A DNA stretch of 64,000 bases from Xylophilus rhododendri (lineage in GTDB: Bacteria > Pseudomonadota > Gammaproteobacteria > Burkholderiales > Burkholderiaceae_C), in the NCBI RefSeq assembly GCF_009906855.1, contig NZ_CP047650.1, positions 1,674,001-1,738,000 of the forward strand. Reading direction: 5' to 3'. Shown here piece by piece: positions 45,783-56,797 of the stretch. Position 1 is the first letter of the stretch; each line of letters opens with the position of its first letter. The position numbers and the translations under genes were made by a program. A model generated the notes under the pieces. It did not search any database and had not been told where the DNA came from. It saw only the letters and a list, made by a program, of their open reading frames with translations.

Positions 45783-47624
45783 TCAGGCGCCTTCGTGGCT
45801 TTGCTGCAGGGCCCACATGCGGGCATAGACACCGTTCAGGGCCAGCAGTTCAGTGTGGTGGCCGCGCTCGACGATGCGGCCGGCCTCCATCACCAGGATC
45901 TGGTGGGCGTCGGCGATGGTGGACAGGCGGTGGGCGATGACCAGCGCGGTCTTGCCCGCCGCGGCGCTGTGCAGTTCGGCCTGGATGGCACGTTCGTTGG
46001 CCGAATCGAGCGCCGAGGTGGCTTCGTCGAAGATCAGGATCGGCGGGTTCTTCAGCAACGTGCGGGCGATGGCCACCCGCTGCTTCTCGCCGCCGGAAAG
46101 CTTCAGGCCGCGTTCGCCGACCGGCGTGTCGTAGCCCTGCGGCAGCGCGGCGATGAAGCCGTGGATACGCGCGGCACGGGCGGCCTCCTCCACCTCGGCC
46201 TGGCTGGCCCCCGGCCGGCCGTAAGCGATGTTGTAGCCGATGCTGTCGTTGAAGAGCACGGTGTCCTGGGGCACGATGCCGATCGCCTGGCGCACGCTGT
46301 CCTGCGTCACCTCGCGCAGCTCCTGCCCGGCGATCCGGATATGGCCGGCATCGACGTCGTAGAAGCGGTAGAGCAACCGCGCCAACGTGGACTTGCCGGA
46401 GCCCGAGGGCCCGACCACGGCCACGGTGCGGCCGGGCGGAATCTCGAAGCTGACGCCCTGGAGGATAGGCCGCGAGGGGTGGTAGGCGAAATCCACCGCG
46501 TCGAACACCACGCCGGCGCCTTCGGCCGGCACCCGCAGCGCCGTGGCACCCGGCTGGTCCTGCACTTCGCGGGACTGCTCCAGCAGGCCGAACATGCGGT
46601 CGAGATCGGTCAGGCTCTGCTTGATCTCGCGGTAGATCACGCCCAGGAAACCCAGGGGAATGTAGAGCTGGATCATGAAGGCGTTGACCATGACCAGGTC
46701 GCCCAGCGTCATGCGCCCGGCGGCCACGCCCTCGGTGGCGCGCCACAGCATGCCGACCAGCGCGACGGCGATGATGAACTGCTGGCCGCCGTTGAGCAGC
46801 GACAGCGTGGTCTGGCTCTTGACGGCGGCGCGCCGGTAGCGCTCCAGGCTTTCGTCGTAGCGCGCGGCTTCGAAGGCTTCGTTGTTGAAGTACTTCACCG
46901 TCTCGTAATTGAGCAGCGAGTCGACCGCCCGGCTGTGGGCGTGCGAGTCCAGCTCGTTCATCTGGCGCCGGAACTTGGTGCGGTACTCGGTGAAGCTGAC
47001 GGTGAAGACGATGTAGACGGCCAGCGCCGCCGCGGTGATGACGGCGAACCAGACGTCGAACTTCACCGCCATCAAGGTCAGCACCAGCGCGACTTCGATG
47101 AAGGTGGGAATGATGCTGTAGAGCGAATACGAGACCAGCGACTGCACACCCCGGGTGCCGCGTTCGATGTCGCGGGTCATGCCGCCGGTCTGGCGCTCCA
47201 GGTGGAAACGCAGCGACATGCGGTGCAGGTGCCCAAACACCTCCAGCGAGATGCTGCGCGAGGCGCCCTCGGTGGCCTTGGCGAAGACCAGTTCCCGCAG
47301 CTCGGTGAAGAGCGAGGTCGACAGCCGCAGCAGCGCATAGCCCAGCAGCAGCGCCACCGGCACCACCACCGCCGCCTGCACGGCGAGCTGGCCGCCGCTG
47401 GTGTGCGGCGTCATGCGGTCCACCAGGGTCTTGAGCAGCACCGGCACGCCGACGTTGGCCACCTTGGCCGCCACCATGAAGATGAGCGCCGCGCTCACCC
47501 GCCACTTGTAGCGCCACAGATAGGGCAGCAGGCGGGCCAGCGCGGCGAGATCGGATTGCTTGCGTGCCGTCGCCGGCGCGGGGGTTTGCAGCGGCCGCGC
47601 AGCCGCCTCGCCATAACTTCTCAT
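45783..47624 (-). CDS. Atm1/HMT1-type ABC exporter
   Basis: 613 residues: a six-helix type 1 exporter domain (about 30-340) and an ATPase domain (about 365-600). The ATM1-family marks are FHLERQTGGMTRDIERGTRG and LNYETVKYFNNEAFEAARYD. ATPase motifs are [41 protein letters not shown] and ILIFDEATSALD with AHRLST. Members export glutathione-linked sulfur or metal compounds. ATG 47624 is used in place of a TTG five codons earlier. Confidence 0.93.
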   Translation of the reverse strand: MRSYGEAAARPLQTPAPATARKQSDLAALARLLPYLWRYKWRVSAALIFMVAAKVANVGVPVLLKTLVDRMTPHTSGGQLAVQAAVVVPVALLLGYALLRLSTSLFTELRELVFAKATEGASRSISLEVFGHLHRMSLRFHLERQTGGMTRDIERGTRGVQSLVSYSLYSIIPTFIEVALVLTLMAVKFDVWFAVITAAALAVYIVFTVSFTEYRTKFRRQMNELDSHAHSRAVDSLLNYETVKYFNNEAFEAARYDESLERYRRAAVKSQTTLSLLNGGQQFIIAVALVGMLWRATEGVAAGRMTLGDLVMVNAFMIQLYIPLGFLGVIYREIKQSLTDLDRMFGLLEQSREVQDQPGATALRVPAEGAGVVFDAVDFAYHPSRPILQGVSFEIPPGRTVAVVGPSGSGKSTLARLLYRFYDVDAGHIRIAGQELREVTQDSVRQAIGIVPQDTVLFNDSIGYNIAYGRPGASQAEVEEAARAARIHGFIAALPQGYDTPVGERGLKLSGGEKQRVAIARTLLKNPPILIFDEATSALDSANERAIQAELHSAAAGKTALVIAHRLSTIADAHQILVMEAGRIVERGHHTELLALNGVYARMWALQQSHEGA

Positions 47625-47698
47625 CGTGTGGCCGGACAATGCTGTCCGTTCCGCTTTCTTTTATTCATTGTTTGCGTCTGCAGCAGGAGATTGTGCCC

Positions 47699-48133
47699 AT
47701 GACCGACTCGCGCATGCCCCACGGCGTGGCATTACCCACCGACCAGGAACTGGTGTTGAAACTCACGCCCCGCCCTTCGGACTGCAATCTCAACGGCGAC
47801 ATCTTCGGCGGCTGGGTGATGGCACAGGTCGACATCGCGGGCTCCATCCTGCCGGCGCGCTACACCCGGGGCCGCATGGCGACGGTGGCGGTCAAGGAGT
47901 TCGTCTTCAAGCAGCCGGTGCGGGTGGGCGACATCCTGTCCTTCTTCGGCAAGGTGCTGCGGGTGGGCACCACCTCGATCACCGTCGCGATCGAGGTGTT
48001 CGCCGAGCGTTATGTGGACCAGGGCCGCTATGTGAAAGTGACCGAGGCCACGCTGACCTATGTGGCGATCGACGAGGAAGGCCGCCCCCGGCCCCTGCCC
48101 AGCCGCGACGGCCAGCCGCACGCGGCGGGCTGA
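47699..48133 (+). CDS. YciA-like acyl-CoA thioesterase
   Basis: 144 residues, a single hotdog domain of the acyl-CoA hydrolase family. Conserved: DCNLNGDIFGGWVMAQVDIA (active-site Asp near FGG), ATVAVKEFVFKQPVRVGDIL and VTEATLTYVAID. AGGAGA eight bases upstream fixes ATG 47699. It stands alone on the plus strand between the ABC exporter and the enoyl-CoA hydratase gene. Confidence 0.92.
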   Translation: MTDSRMPHGVALPTDQELVLKLTPRPSDCNLNGDIFGGWVMAQVDIAGSILPARYTRGRMATVAVKEFVFKQPVRVGDILSFFGKVLRVGTTSITVAIEVFAERYVDQGRYVKVTEATLTYVAIDEEGRPRPLPSRDGQPHAAG

Positions 48134-48148
48134 GGCCGCCCGACGCAC

Positions 48149-48913
48149 TCAAAGGCCGGAGAAATCCGGCCGGCGCTTTTCCATGAAGGCTTTGAAAGCC
48201 TCCTGCGCGGCCGGCGCCTGCACCAGGCGGCCCAGGGTGTCGCACTCGTCGGCGATGCGCTGCGGCAGCAGCTGGGCCGGATCGCGCCTCATCAATGCCT
48301 TGGTGGCCACCAGCGCTTCCAGCGGCTTGCCCGCCAGCTTGCGGGCCTGCGCCGCGGCCAGGCGCGAAGCCTCGCTCGGCGGCACCACGCGGTTGACCAG
48401 GCCGACCTCCAGCGCCGCCTCGGCCAGGAAGGGCTCGCCCAGCAGCAGGGCCTCGGCGGCGCGGTGGTATCCGAACATCCGCGGCGCCAGCAGGCTGGCG
48501 CCCGCTTCCGGGCACAGGCCCAGGTTCACGAAGGGCATGGAAAAAGCCGCGTTGTCACCGGCATAGACCAGATCGCAATGGAACAGCATGGTGGTGCCGA
48601 TGCCCACCGCCGGGCCGCAGACCGCCGCCACCAGCGGCTTGGCAAAGGCCGCCAGGCAACGCATGAAACGAAAGGCCGGTGCATCCTGGCCGACCGGCGG
48701 CGCCTCGATGAATTCGCCGATGTCGTTGCCGGCGCAGAACACCGTCTCGCTGCCCTGCAGCACCACCACCCGCACGGCGGGATCGGCGGCGGCGCCGTCC
48801 AGCGCATCCGCGAGGGTGGTGTACATGGCCCGGTTGATCGAGTTCTTGCGGTCGGGGCGGTGCAGCGTCAGCGTGAGGACGCTGTCTTCGGTGTGGCTGA
48901 GGATGTCGCTCAT
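48149..48913 (-). CDS. Enoyl-CoA hydratase/isomerase family protein
   Basis: 254 residues of the crotonase fold. Oxyanion-hole residues lie in FCAGNDIGEF and CGPAVGIGTTMLFHCDLVYA. A Glu in PFVNLGLCPEAGASLLAPRM sits where isomerase or hydratase acids occur. It may hydrate or isomerise acyl-CoA; the exact substrate is open. A TesB-like gene precedes it by 16 bp on the same strand, so the two probably share an acyl-CoA pathway. Confidence 0.9.
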   Translation of the reverse strand: MSDILSHTEDSVLTLTLHRPDRKNSINRAMYTTLADALDGAAADPAVRVVVLQGSETVFCAGNDIGEFIEAPPVGQDAPAFRFMRCLAAFAKPLVAAVCGPAVGIGTTMLFHCDLVYAGDNAAFSMPFVNLGLCPEAGASLLAPRMFGYHRAAEALLLGEPFLAEAALEVGLVNRVVPPSEASRLAAAQARKLAGKPLEALVATKALMRRDPAQLLPQRIADECDTLGRLVQAPAAQEAFKAFMEKRRPDFSGL

Positions 48914-48929
48914 GGTGTCTCTTGGCTTG

Positions 48930-49775
48930 TCAGTCGCGGAAATAGACCAGCTGGTGGGTGGTCGTCATGATGGTGCCGTCGGCGCTCCAGAGCTGGGCGC
49001 GCTGGTCGAAGAAGCCGTGGCGGTATTCCTGGCCACGCGCCTCGCCGAGCAAAGGGCCGCTGCCGGCGGCGGCCAGCGCGGCCTGGTCGGCGTGGAAATA
49101 CACCGTCATCGAAACGGTGCCGGCCGGCGTGCGCAAGGCGCGGCGGCGCCAGATGCGGGGATAGAACATATCGCTCATGGCCGCGAGCGAGAGGAAATCG
49201 ATGGGGCGCGGCGGCAAGTCCTGGATCCACAGGCGGGTGAGGCTGTCGTCGGCATGAGCCCCGTCCCAAGCCGTGGGCAGGTCGCCGTCGAGCAGGCGCA
49301 GGTCGTAGCGTTCGCTCCAGGCCAGCCCGGCGGTCGGCGGTCGAGGACTGAGGTTTTCGGCCGGGGTGACGGGCGGATGCGGCAGCTCGGAACCGGCCCA
49401 GGTGCCGCGGCGCAGCGCCGTGACGGCGGTGCCGGACGCCACGGTGATGGTCTGGCCTTCGGTATCGACCTGCGTCATCAGCAGCAGCCAGTGCTGCGAG
49501 GAGCGGTTGGTGCGCAACGGCCGCGCCTCCAGCACGAAAGGCAGGTCGGCCAGCGGCGCGGCGTAATTGACCGTTAGAGCGGCCGGCTCGCCGATGCGCT
49601 CGGGGTGCAGCAACACCGCATGCAGAAGCGTCGCGGCGGTGGTGCCGCCGAAGGGCCCGACCATGTTCCAGTACAACCTGCCCGGCTGGCCTTTCCAGTG
49701 ATGCGGCCCGGCCGGCTGCAAGGCCGTGGCCTGGTCGAACGTGTGAATGTTTTGGTGGGTTGGTTCGCTGGACAT
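48930..49775 (-). CDS. TesB-like acyl-CoA thioesterase (double hotdog)
   Basis: 281 residues with two hotdog halves as in TesB-like thioesterases: YWNMVGPFGGTTAATLLHAV in the first half and RIWRRRALRTPAGTVSMTVY to GTIMTTTHQLVYFRD in the second. ATG 49775 (MSSEPTHQN) is used; an earlier start (49790) is possible. It is co-directional with the enoyl-CoA hydratase gene. No signal peptide, so it is cytosolic. Confidence 0.85.
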   Translation of the reverse strand: MSSEPTHQNIHTFDQATALQPAGPHHWKGQPGRLYWNMVGPFGGTTAATLLHAVLLHPERIGEPAALTVNYAAPLADLPFVLEARPLRTNRSSQHWLLLMTQVDTEGQTITVASGTAVTALRRGTWAGSELPHPPVTPAENLSPRPPTAGLAWSERYDLRLLDGDLPTAWDGAHADDSLTRLWIQDLPPRPIDFLSLAAMSDMFYPRIWRRRALRTPAGTVSMTVYFHADQAALAAAGSGPLLGEARGQEYRHGFFDQRAQLWSADGTIMTTTHQLVYFRD

Positions 49776-49792
49776 CCCACGATTACACACGC

Positions 49793-49817
49793 AAAAAAAC
49801 GGCGCCCGTGGGCGCCG
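49793..49817 (-). terminator. Rho-independent terminator after slmA
   Basis: On the minus strand CGGCGCC (49817-49811) pairs with GGCGCCG (49806-49800) over a 4-base loop, then TTTTTTT. It lies 6 bp past the slmA stop. Confidence 0.88.
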
Positions 49818-49823
49818 CGTGTG

Positions 49824-50465
49824 TCAGAGCATGCTGGCCAGGCTGGCGTCGAGCTGCTCGGAGGGCTGCCGCCGGAAACCCGAGCGCGCGAAGCGCTGCA
49901 GCCGTCCCACCGAGAAGGCGCACAGCACCGAGGCACGCACCGCCGAATCGTCGCTGGGCACGGCATCGCCGCTGTGGCCTTCGGCCACGAGCAGGGCCTG
50001 GCGCAGGGCGGCCTCGAACTTGTCGAAGAACAGGTTCATGCGCTGCTGCAGGCGTTCGTTCTCGAAGACCAGCGCGTCGCCGACCATCACCCGGGTCATG
50101 CCCGGATTCTTCTCGGCGAACTGCAGCAGCATGGAGACCAGCTGCCCCGGCTGACCCGCGCGGTCGGAGCGCTCGGCGATCTCGTCGACCAGCGTGAAGA
50201 CCGACTGCTCGATGAACTCGATCAGCCCCTCCAGCATCTGCGCCTTGCTGGCGAAGTGCCGGTAGAGCGCCGCCTCACTCACGTCCAGCCGCGCAGCCAG
50301 CGCGGCGGTGGTGACGCGCTCGGATCCCGGCTTCTCCAGCATTTCGGCAAGAGCGCGCAATATCTGCACGCGGCGCTCACCGGGCTTGGGACGTTTGCGT
50401 GTACCGGATGCGGGAACATCGGCGGAACGCGGCTCCTCGATGGAATTCACTGCTGCCTCGGACAT
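49824..50465 (-). CDS. slmA: Nucleoid occlusion factor SlmA (TetR family)
   Basis: 213 residues. The TetR-type HTH is seen in RRVQILRALAEMLEKPGSER and VTTAALAARLDVSEAALYRH. The SlmA C-terminal region follows (FIEQSVFTLVDEIAERSDR, FAEKNPGMTRVMVGDALVFE, LQQRMNLFFDKFEAALRQAL). SlmA blocks FtsZ ring assembly over the nucleoid. ATG 50465 (MSEAAVNS) is chosen. About 30 residues before the HTH are Pro/Arg-rich. It is adjacent to argB, as in other Burkholderiales. Confidence 0.92.
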   Translation of the reverse strand: MSEAAVNSIEEPRSADVPASGTRKRPKPGERRVQILRALAEMLEKPGSERVTTAALAARLDVSEAALYRHFASKAQMLEGLIEFIEQSVFTLVDEIAERSDRAGQPGQLVSMLLQFAEKNPGMTRVMVGDALVFENERLQQRMNLFFDKFEAALRQALLVAEGHSGDAVPSDDSAVRASVLCAFSVGRLQRFARSGFRRQPSEQLDASLASML

Positions 50466-50544
50466 AGGTGTAACCGTGCGTAATCTTGTCCCATTCTCGC
50501 ACAGTGCTCGCGGCAACAGTCATCCATTTAGTGGTAACACTACA

Positions 50545-52590
<2,046 letters not shown>

Positions 52591-52615
52591 CTAGAATCGC
52601 GACCGAAATTAGACC

Positions 52616-53374
52616 ATGCCAGACAGCGCCATCTTGCCGCCCTCCCGGCCCATCACCGTTTCCATCGTCAGCCATGGTCAACTGGGCCTGATCGCACCCC
52701 TGCTCGTACAGCTGGACCGCCACTGCAGCACCAGCATCGCCAAGATCGTGCTCACCATCAACATCCCGGAGCCCGACGCGCCGCCCCTACCCCCCAGCGG
52801 ATTTCCGGTCGAACAGCTCTTCAACCATCAGGCCCAGGGTTTCGGGGCCAACCACGACCAGGCATTCGGACGATGCGAAACGCCCTGGTTCCTCGTCCTC
52901 AATCCCGATATCCGGCTGAACGGGGACATTCTGTCGCCGCTGCTGGCCGCAGCCCGGCCTGACAGCGGCCTGCTGGCTCCGCGCATCCTTGAGCCGGGCA
53001 GGCGGGGACCCGAGCCGCACCGGGGCTTGCTGACTCCGTGGGAGATCCTGACGCGGCGCCGGCCGGCCTACCTGCCGCCCGCCGAGCCGGCCTGGATTCC
53101 CGGCCTGTTCATGCTGTGGCGATCGCAGGCCTTCCAGCAGCTGGGCGGTTTCGACAAGCGCTTCTTCATGTACGGTGAGGATTTCGACCTGTGCGCTCGC
53201 GCCCGCCTGGCCGGCTGGCGGCTGCAGATCGACGAGACGCTGCTGGCCCACCACGAGGCCCAGCGCGCCAGCCACGCAGCGCTACGTCCACTGGCCTGGC
53301 ATGTCGCCAGCCTGCTGCGGATCTGGATGTCCAGCGTCTTCTGGCGCTATCGCTCCTTGCTCGGCAAGGGCTGA
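52616..53374 (+). CDS. GT2 family glycosyltransferase (rhamnosyltransferase-like)
   Basis: 252 residues, a GT-A fold like dTDP-Rha transferases: ITVSIVSHGQLGLIAPLL, FNHQAQGFGANHDQAFGRCE, FLVLNPDIRL (the DxD equivalent is NPD) and PGLFMLWRSQAFQQLGGFDK, FFMYGEDFDLCARARLAGWR. No membrane segment. A TAGAAT -10-like element lies about 20 bp upstream. It is transcribed against the rest of the locus. Confidence 0.88.
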   Translation: MPDSAILPPSRPITVSIVSHGQLGLIAPLLVQLDRHCSTSIAKIVLTINIPEPDAPPLPPSGFPVEQLFNHQAQGFGANHDQAFGRCETPWFLVLNPDIRLNGDILSPLLAAARPDSGLLAPRILEPGRRGPEPHRGLLTPWEILTRRRPAYLPPAEPAWIPGLFMLWRSQAFQQLGGFDKRFFMYGEDFDLCARARLAGWRLQIDETLLAHHEAQRASHAALRPLAWHVASLLRIWMSSVFWRYRSLLGKG

Positions 53375-54373
53375 TCAGCCGCGCTCCAGCAGATCCTTGG
53401 CCAGGCCCCGCAGCCCGCGGCCGAACCGCCGGTAGCGGCCGGTACGCCATTCGCGCCACACCGGCAGCGTGCGCAGCAGCCGGTTTGCCGGCAGCGCCGC
53501 CCGCACCGCGTGGTGCGCCACCTTCTCTCCTGCCAGACGCAGGGCCCGGGCAGGCACGCGCAAGCCCAGCGCCTCGAGCGCACACCGCAGTTCGCGGGCC
53601 CGCTCCAGCCGGAAAGCGAGGAAATCGCCTCTCGGGCTGACCAGGCGGCGCATCGCCTCGTGCCAGGACTCCTGGCGCGCACCGATCTGGTTGGCGCCAT
53701 GCTGCCGGTAATCGATGAGGCATCGCCGCGTCACCGCCAGCGCGTCCATCGCCGCGGCCAGCGCCGCCAGCCATTCGTCGTGGATCCAGTGCGCGGGTAT
53801 CGGCAAGGCGAGCGCGAGCAGTTCCTGCCGGACAGCCATGGTCGCGCCGGTGGCCAGATTACGGTCTAGCAGGGGTTCGAAAGCCCTGCCCTGTTCGAGC
53901 GCTTCCAGTTCTTGTGCGCCAACATCCAGCGCGGTGAAGAGGTCTAGACCCAGGGGCTTGCCTGCGGCATCGACCAGATCGGCGTTGCCATGCAGCAGCA
54001 AGGCTTGCGGATGGGCGGCGAAAAAGCCCACCGCGTGTTCCAGCCGGTCGGGATGCCAGCGGTCGTCCTGGTCGCTGAGCACCACCAGTTCGCCGCTGCA
54101 CCGTGCCAGAGCCGCCGCAAAATTGGCCGCCACGCCCAGGCGGCGCGGTTGCACCGTCACGCGCAACGCCGGCACCTGCCATCCGGCGTCCCGGCAGCGC
54201 GCCCATGCAGCCCGGGCACGCTCGACGGTGTCGTCCGTGGAGGCGTCGTCGCACAGCACCAGTTCGGTCGCCGCGACCGTCTGCCGGCAGATGCTGTCGA
54301 TCTGCTCCTCGACAAAACGCGCGCCGTTACAGGTGCACAGCGCAACCGAGACGGAATGGCAGGGTTGGCTCAT
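53375..54373 (-). CDS. GT2 family glycosyltransferase
   Basis: 332 residues: VSVALCTCNGARFVEEQIDS, ELVLCDDASTDDTVERARAA, ELVVLSDQDDRWHPDRLEHA (DxD as DQDD) and HWIHDEWLAALAAAM. Its C-terminal half has an amphipathic Arg-rich helix region. It closely resembles the next gene upstream (54378-55370) in layout and motifs, so the two are paralogues. They are 4 bp apart. Confidence 0.88.
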   Translation of the reverse strand: MSQPCHSVSVALCTCNGARFVEEQIDSICRQTVAATELVLCDDASTDDTVERARAAWARCRDAGWQVPALRVTVQPRRLGVAANFAAALARCSGELVVLSDQDDRWHPDRLEHAVGFFAAHPQALLLHGNADLVDAAGKPLGLDLFTALDVGAQELEALEQGRAFEPLLDRNLATGATMAVRQELLALALPIPAHWIHDEWLAALAAAMDALAVTRRCLIDYRQHGANQIGARQESWHEAMRRLVSPRGDFLAFRLERARELRCALEALGLRVPARALRLAGEKVAHHAVRAALPANRLLRTLPVWREWRTGRYRRFGRGLRGLAKDLLERG

Positions 54374-54377
54374 GGCC

Positions 54378-55370
54378 TCAGGTGGCGATCAGCAGATCGT
54401 GCAGCATGGAAATCTTGCCGTTCGACCAGCGGTGGTAGTCGCGCCGACGCCAGCTGTGCGACACGGCGATGGCCCGGCGCAGCGGATTGCGCGGCAGATG
54501 ACCGCGAAACTGCGCATGTTCGGCCGCGGCGCGAATCCAGGCGATCGCCTGCGCATCCGCGCCCAGGTGCTCGGCGCGCTCGACCATCTGCGTCAGGCGT
54601 TCGGCACGCAGGATCTGGCGCGGCGCCATGGGCGTGAAAAAAGCCTGGGCGATGGTGCGCAGGCGCCATCCCCACGACGGGATCGGCATGCCGACGGTGT
54701 TGGCCCGGTGCAGCCTATAGGCCATGGTGGGTACGTCGAGCAGGCCGACTCTGGCCGTCAACGCCGCAACGAAGGCGAGCCATTCGTCATGCACCCAGAG
54801 TGGCGAAAACGGCAAGGCCCCCTCCAGCAGCGAGCGGCGAAAGGCGCAGGCAGCGCCGGTGACGAGATTGCGCTTGGCATACACACGCCAAGCCCGGCCG
54901 CCTGCAACCTGGCTGCGTTCGTCATCCGTCACCAGCAGGGCCTGGAACAGGCGGCGGCCCATGGACACGCCCTCGGAGTCGATCAGTTCGGCATCGCTGT
55001 GCAGCAGGCACAGGCCAGGATCGGCTGCGAAGCGGTCGACGAAGGTGGCGAGCTTGTCGGCGAACCAGCGGTCGTCCTGGTCGGCGAGGAAAACGAGGTC
55101 GATGTCATCGCCAGCCAGCGCCAGCGCGCGTTCGAAGTTTCGCACCACCCCCAGGTTGGTCGTATTGCGATGCAGCCGCACCTCGAAGGGCGCCGTCGGT
55201 GCCCAGCGCTGCAAAAGCTCCCAGCTGCCGTCGACCGATCCGTCATCCACGATGGCCATGCGCCGGGGCAATTCCGTCTGAGCGGCGATGCTGTCGAGTT
55301 GCTCCTGCAGATAGGCGGCGCCGTTGTAGACGCACATGGCGACGCCAGCGACGGGACGGAGGATCGCCAT
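54378..55370 (-). CDS. GT2 family glycosyltransferase, paralogue of the neighbour
   Basis: 330 residues: GVAMCVYNGAAYLQEQLDSI, MAIVDDGSVDGSWELLQRW, LVFLADQDDRWFADKLATFV (DQDD) and LWVHDEWLAFVAALTARVGL. The start overlaps the stop of the frameshifted gtrB-like gene by one base (TGATG), which shows the intact operon once read through. The donor sugar is unknown. Confidence 0.88.
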   Translation of the reverse strand: MAILRPVAGVAMCVYNGAAYLQEQLDSIAAQTELPRRMAIVDDGSVDGSWELLQRWAPTAPFEVRLHRNTTNLGVVRNFERALALAGDDIDLVFLADQDDRWFADKLATFVDRFAADPGLCLLHSDAELIDSEGVSMGRRLFQALLVTDDERSQVAGGRAWRVYAKRNLVTGAACAFRRSLLEGALPFSPLWVHDEWLAFVAALTARVGLLDVPTMAYRLHRANTVGMPIPSWGWRLRTIAQAFFTPMAPRQILRAERLTQMVERAEHLGADAQAIAWIRAAAEHAQFRGHLPRNPLRRAIAVSHSWRRRDYHRWSNGKISMLHDLLIAT

Positions 55371-56385
55371 CAGCGCAGCGACGTCACGCCGTCGTCCGCC
55401 GCAGCGGGCGGCACGTCCGGTGCTGCAGACCGGACGATGGATTCTTCATCGACCCGATCGAAGTTCACCCGCTCCAGCTCGACTACCAATGGCATGCGCC
55501 GGACCCGTGTGTAGATCGCACCCACGTATTCACCCAACAGCCCGATGAACAGCATCTGCACCGATGAAAAGAAAAACAGTCCCACGACGATCGGGGCGAT
55601 ACCGAGCGAAAAGTAATTCCAGAAGAGCAGCTTGGCCATCAGGAACAGGATGGCGATGAACATGCTGAGCATGGACAGCAGAAAGCCCCGAGCGCCATGA
55701 GGCGCAGCGGCACCTTCGAGTGGTTCGTGATGCCCAGCATCGCGATGTCGTAGAGCGTGTAGAAGTTGTTTTTCGTGATGCCGCGCTTGCGTTTGGGCTG
55801 CTTGAACGGAACGGTTGCGATGGGAAAACCGATCTCGCATACCAGGCCACGAAAATACGGATACGGGTCCTCGATCTTGCGCAGGATGTCGATTACGGCG
55901 CGGTCGAACAGCCCCGCGCCGGTGGCGTTGCGCACCAGTGGGACCTCTGAAATGCGGCCAATCATCCGGTAATAGGCCGAACGCACCGCATACATCAGCC
56001 GCGACTCCTCGCTTTCGGGCTTGGTGGCCATGACGGTCTTGAATCCCGCCTCCCACCTCTCGACGAACTGCGCAATCATTTCCGGCGGATCCTGCAGGTC
56101 GGCGGCGATGAGTACGCATGCATCGCCCCGGGACTGCATGATGCCGTAATAGGGCGAGCGGATATGGCCAAAGTTGCGCGCGTTGACGATCAGCTTGATG
56201 CGGCGGTCGGCGGCCGCCATCGACTTGATCAGCCCGGCGGTGCCATCGGTCGAATGGTTGTCGATGAAAATGTGCTCGTACTCGTAGGGCAAGGTCGCCA
56301 TGGTGGCTGCAATGCGGGCGGCGAGCTCCTCGACATTGCCCTCTTCGTTGTAGCAGGGAGTGACGATGCTAATGAGTTTGGGCAT
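55370..56385 (-). pseudogene. GtrB/DPM1-like polyprenyl-phosphate glycosyltransferase with frameshift
   Basis: The first part (56385 to about 55682) encodes a complete GT2 domain: LISIVTPCYNEEGNVEELAA, IFIDNHSTDGTAGLIKS, VLIAADLQDPPEMIAQFVER and KRKRGITKNNFYTLYDIAML. The frame then runs into GAFCCPCSACSS and stops at 55639. The next frame continues as expected for the family, with two C-terminal helices (FLLSMLSMFIAILFLMAKLL, IVVGLFFFSSVQMLFIGLLG) and GEYVGAIYTRVRRMPLVVEL, to 55370. One missing G near 55680-55681 (TTCTG in place of TTCCTG on the coding strand) accounts for it. It could be a real mutation or a base-calling error. Confidence 0.85.
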
Positions 56386-56797
56386 GGGTAAATACGAAAA
56401 ACTTGCTGAGTAGATAGGAAAGCACGGCCATGGGGACCAGCATCAACGCCCCTGCCGCATACGCACCGATGCCGAAATGCAAAAGCATGGCCAAGCCTGC
56501 CACATTGCATCCATACACCACACCGTAGACCAGCACGAACCGCCCCAGCAACCGGGGCGATGCCGAACCAAAGACCAGGCGCCCGGTGGTCATGAAATTG
56601 AAGAGCACTCCGCACACAGTCGCCAGCAGTTGGGCGAGCGCGTAGTGCAGGCCCAGAAAGAGCAGCGCTGCAAAACACCCGTAACCGAAGGCGGAGTTCA
56701 GCACGCCGACAAACAGGAAGCGCACGAACTCCAGCCGGGACACAGCCCCTGCCGCGCTCCGCCAGGCGACGCGCTTTTCCGAAGGCTCAACGCGCAT
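56369..56797 (-). CDS. GtrA-family polyprenyl-sugar flippase-like protein
   Basis: 142 residues with four hydrophobic helices and the GtrA pattern: FVRFLFVGVLNSAFGYGCFA, LLATVCGVLFNFMTTGRLVF and SYLLSKFFVFTHA. GtrA proteins are thought to flip polyprenyl-phosphate sugars to the periplasm for O-antigen side-chain addition. It overlaps the gtrB-like gene by 17 bp and the large GT-C gene by 11 bp. Confidence 0.92.
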   Translation of the reverse strand: MRVEPSEKRVAWRSAAGAVSRLEFVRFLFVGVLNSAFGYGCFAALLFLGLHYALAQLLATVCGVLFNFMTTGRLVFGSASPRLLGRFVLVYGVVYGCNVAGLAMLLHFGIGAYAAGALMLVPMAVLSYLLSKFFVFTHAQTH

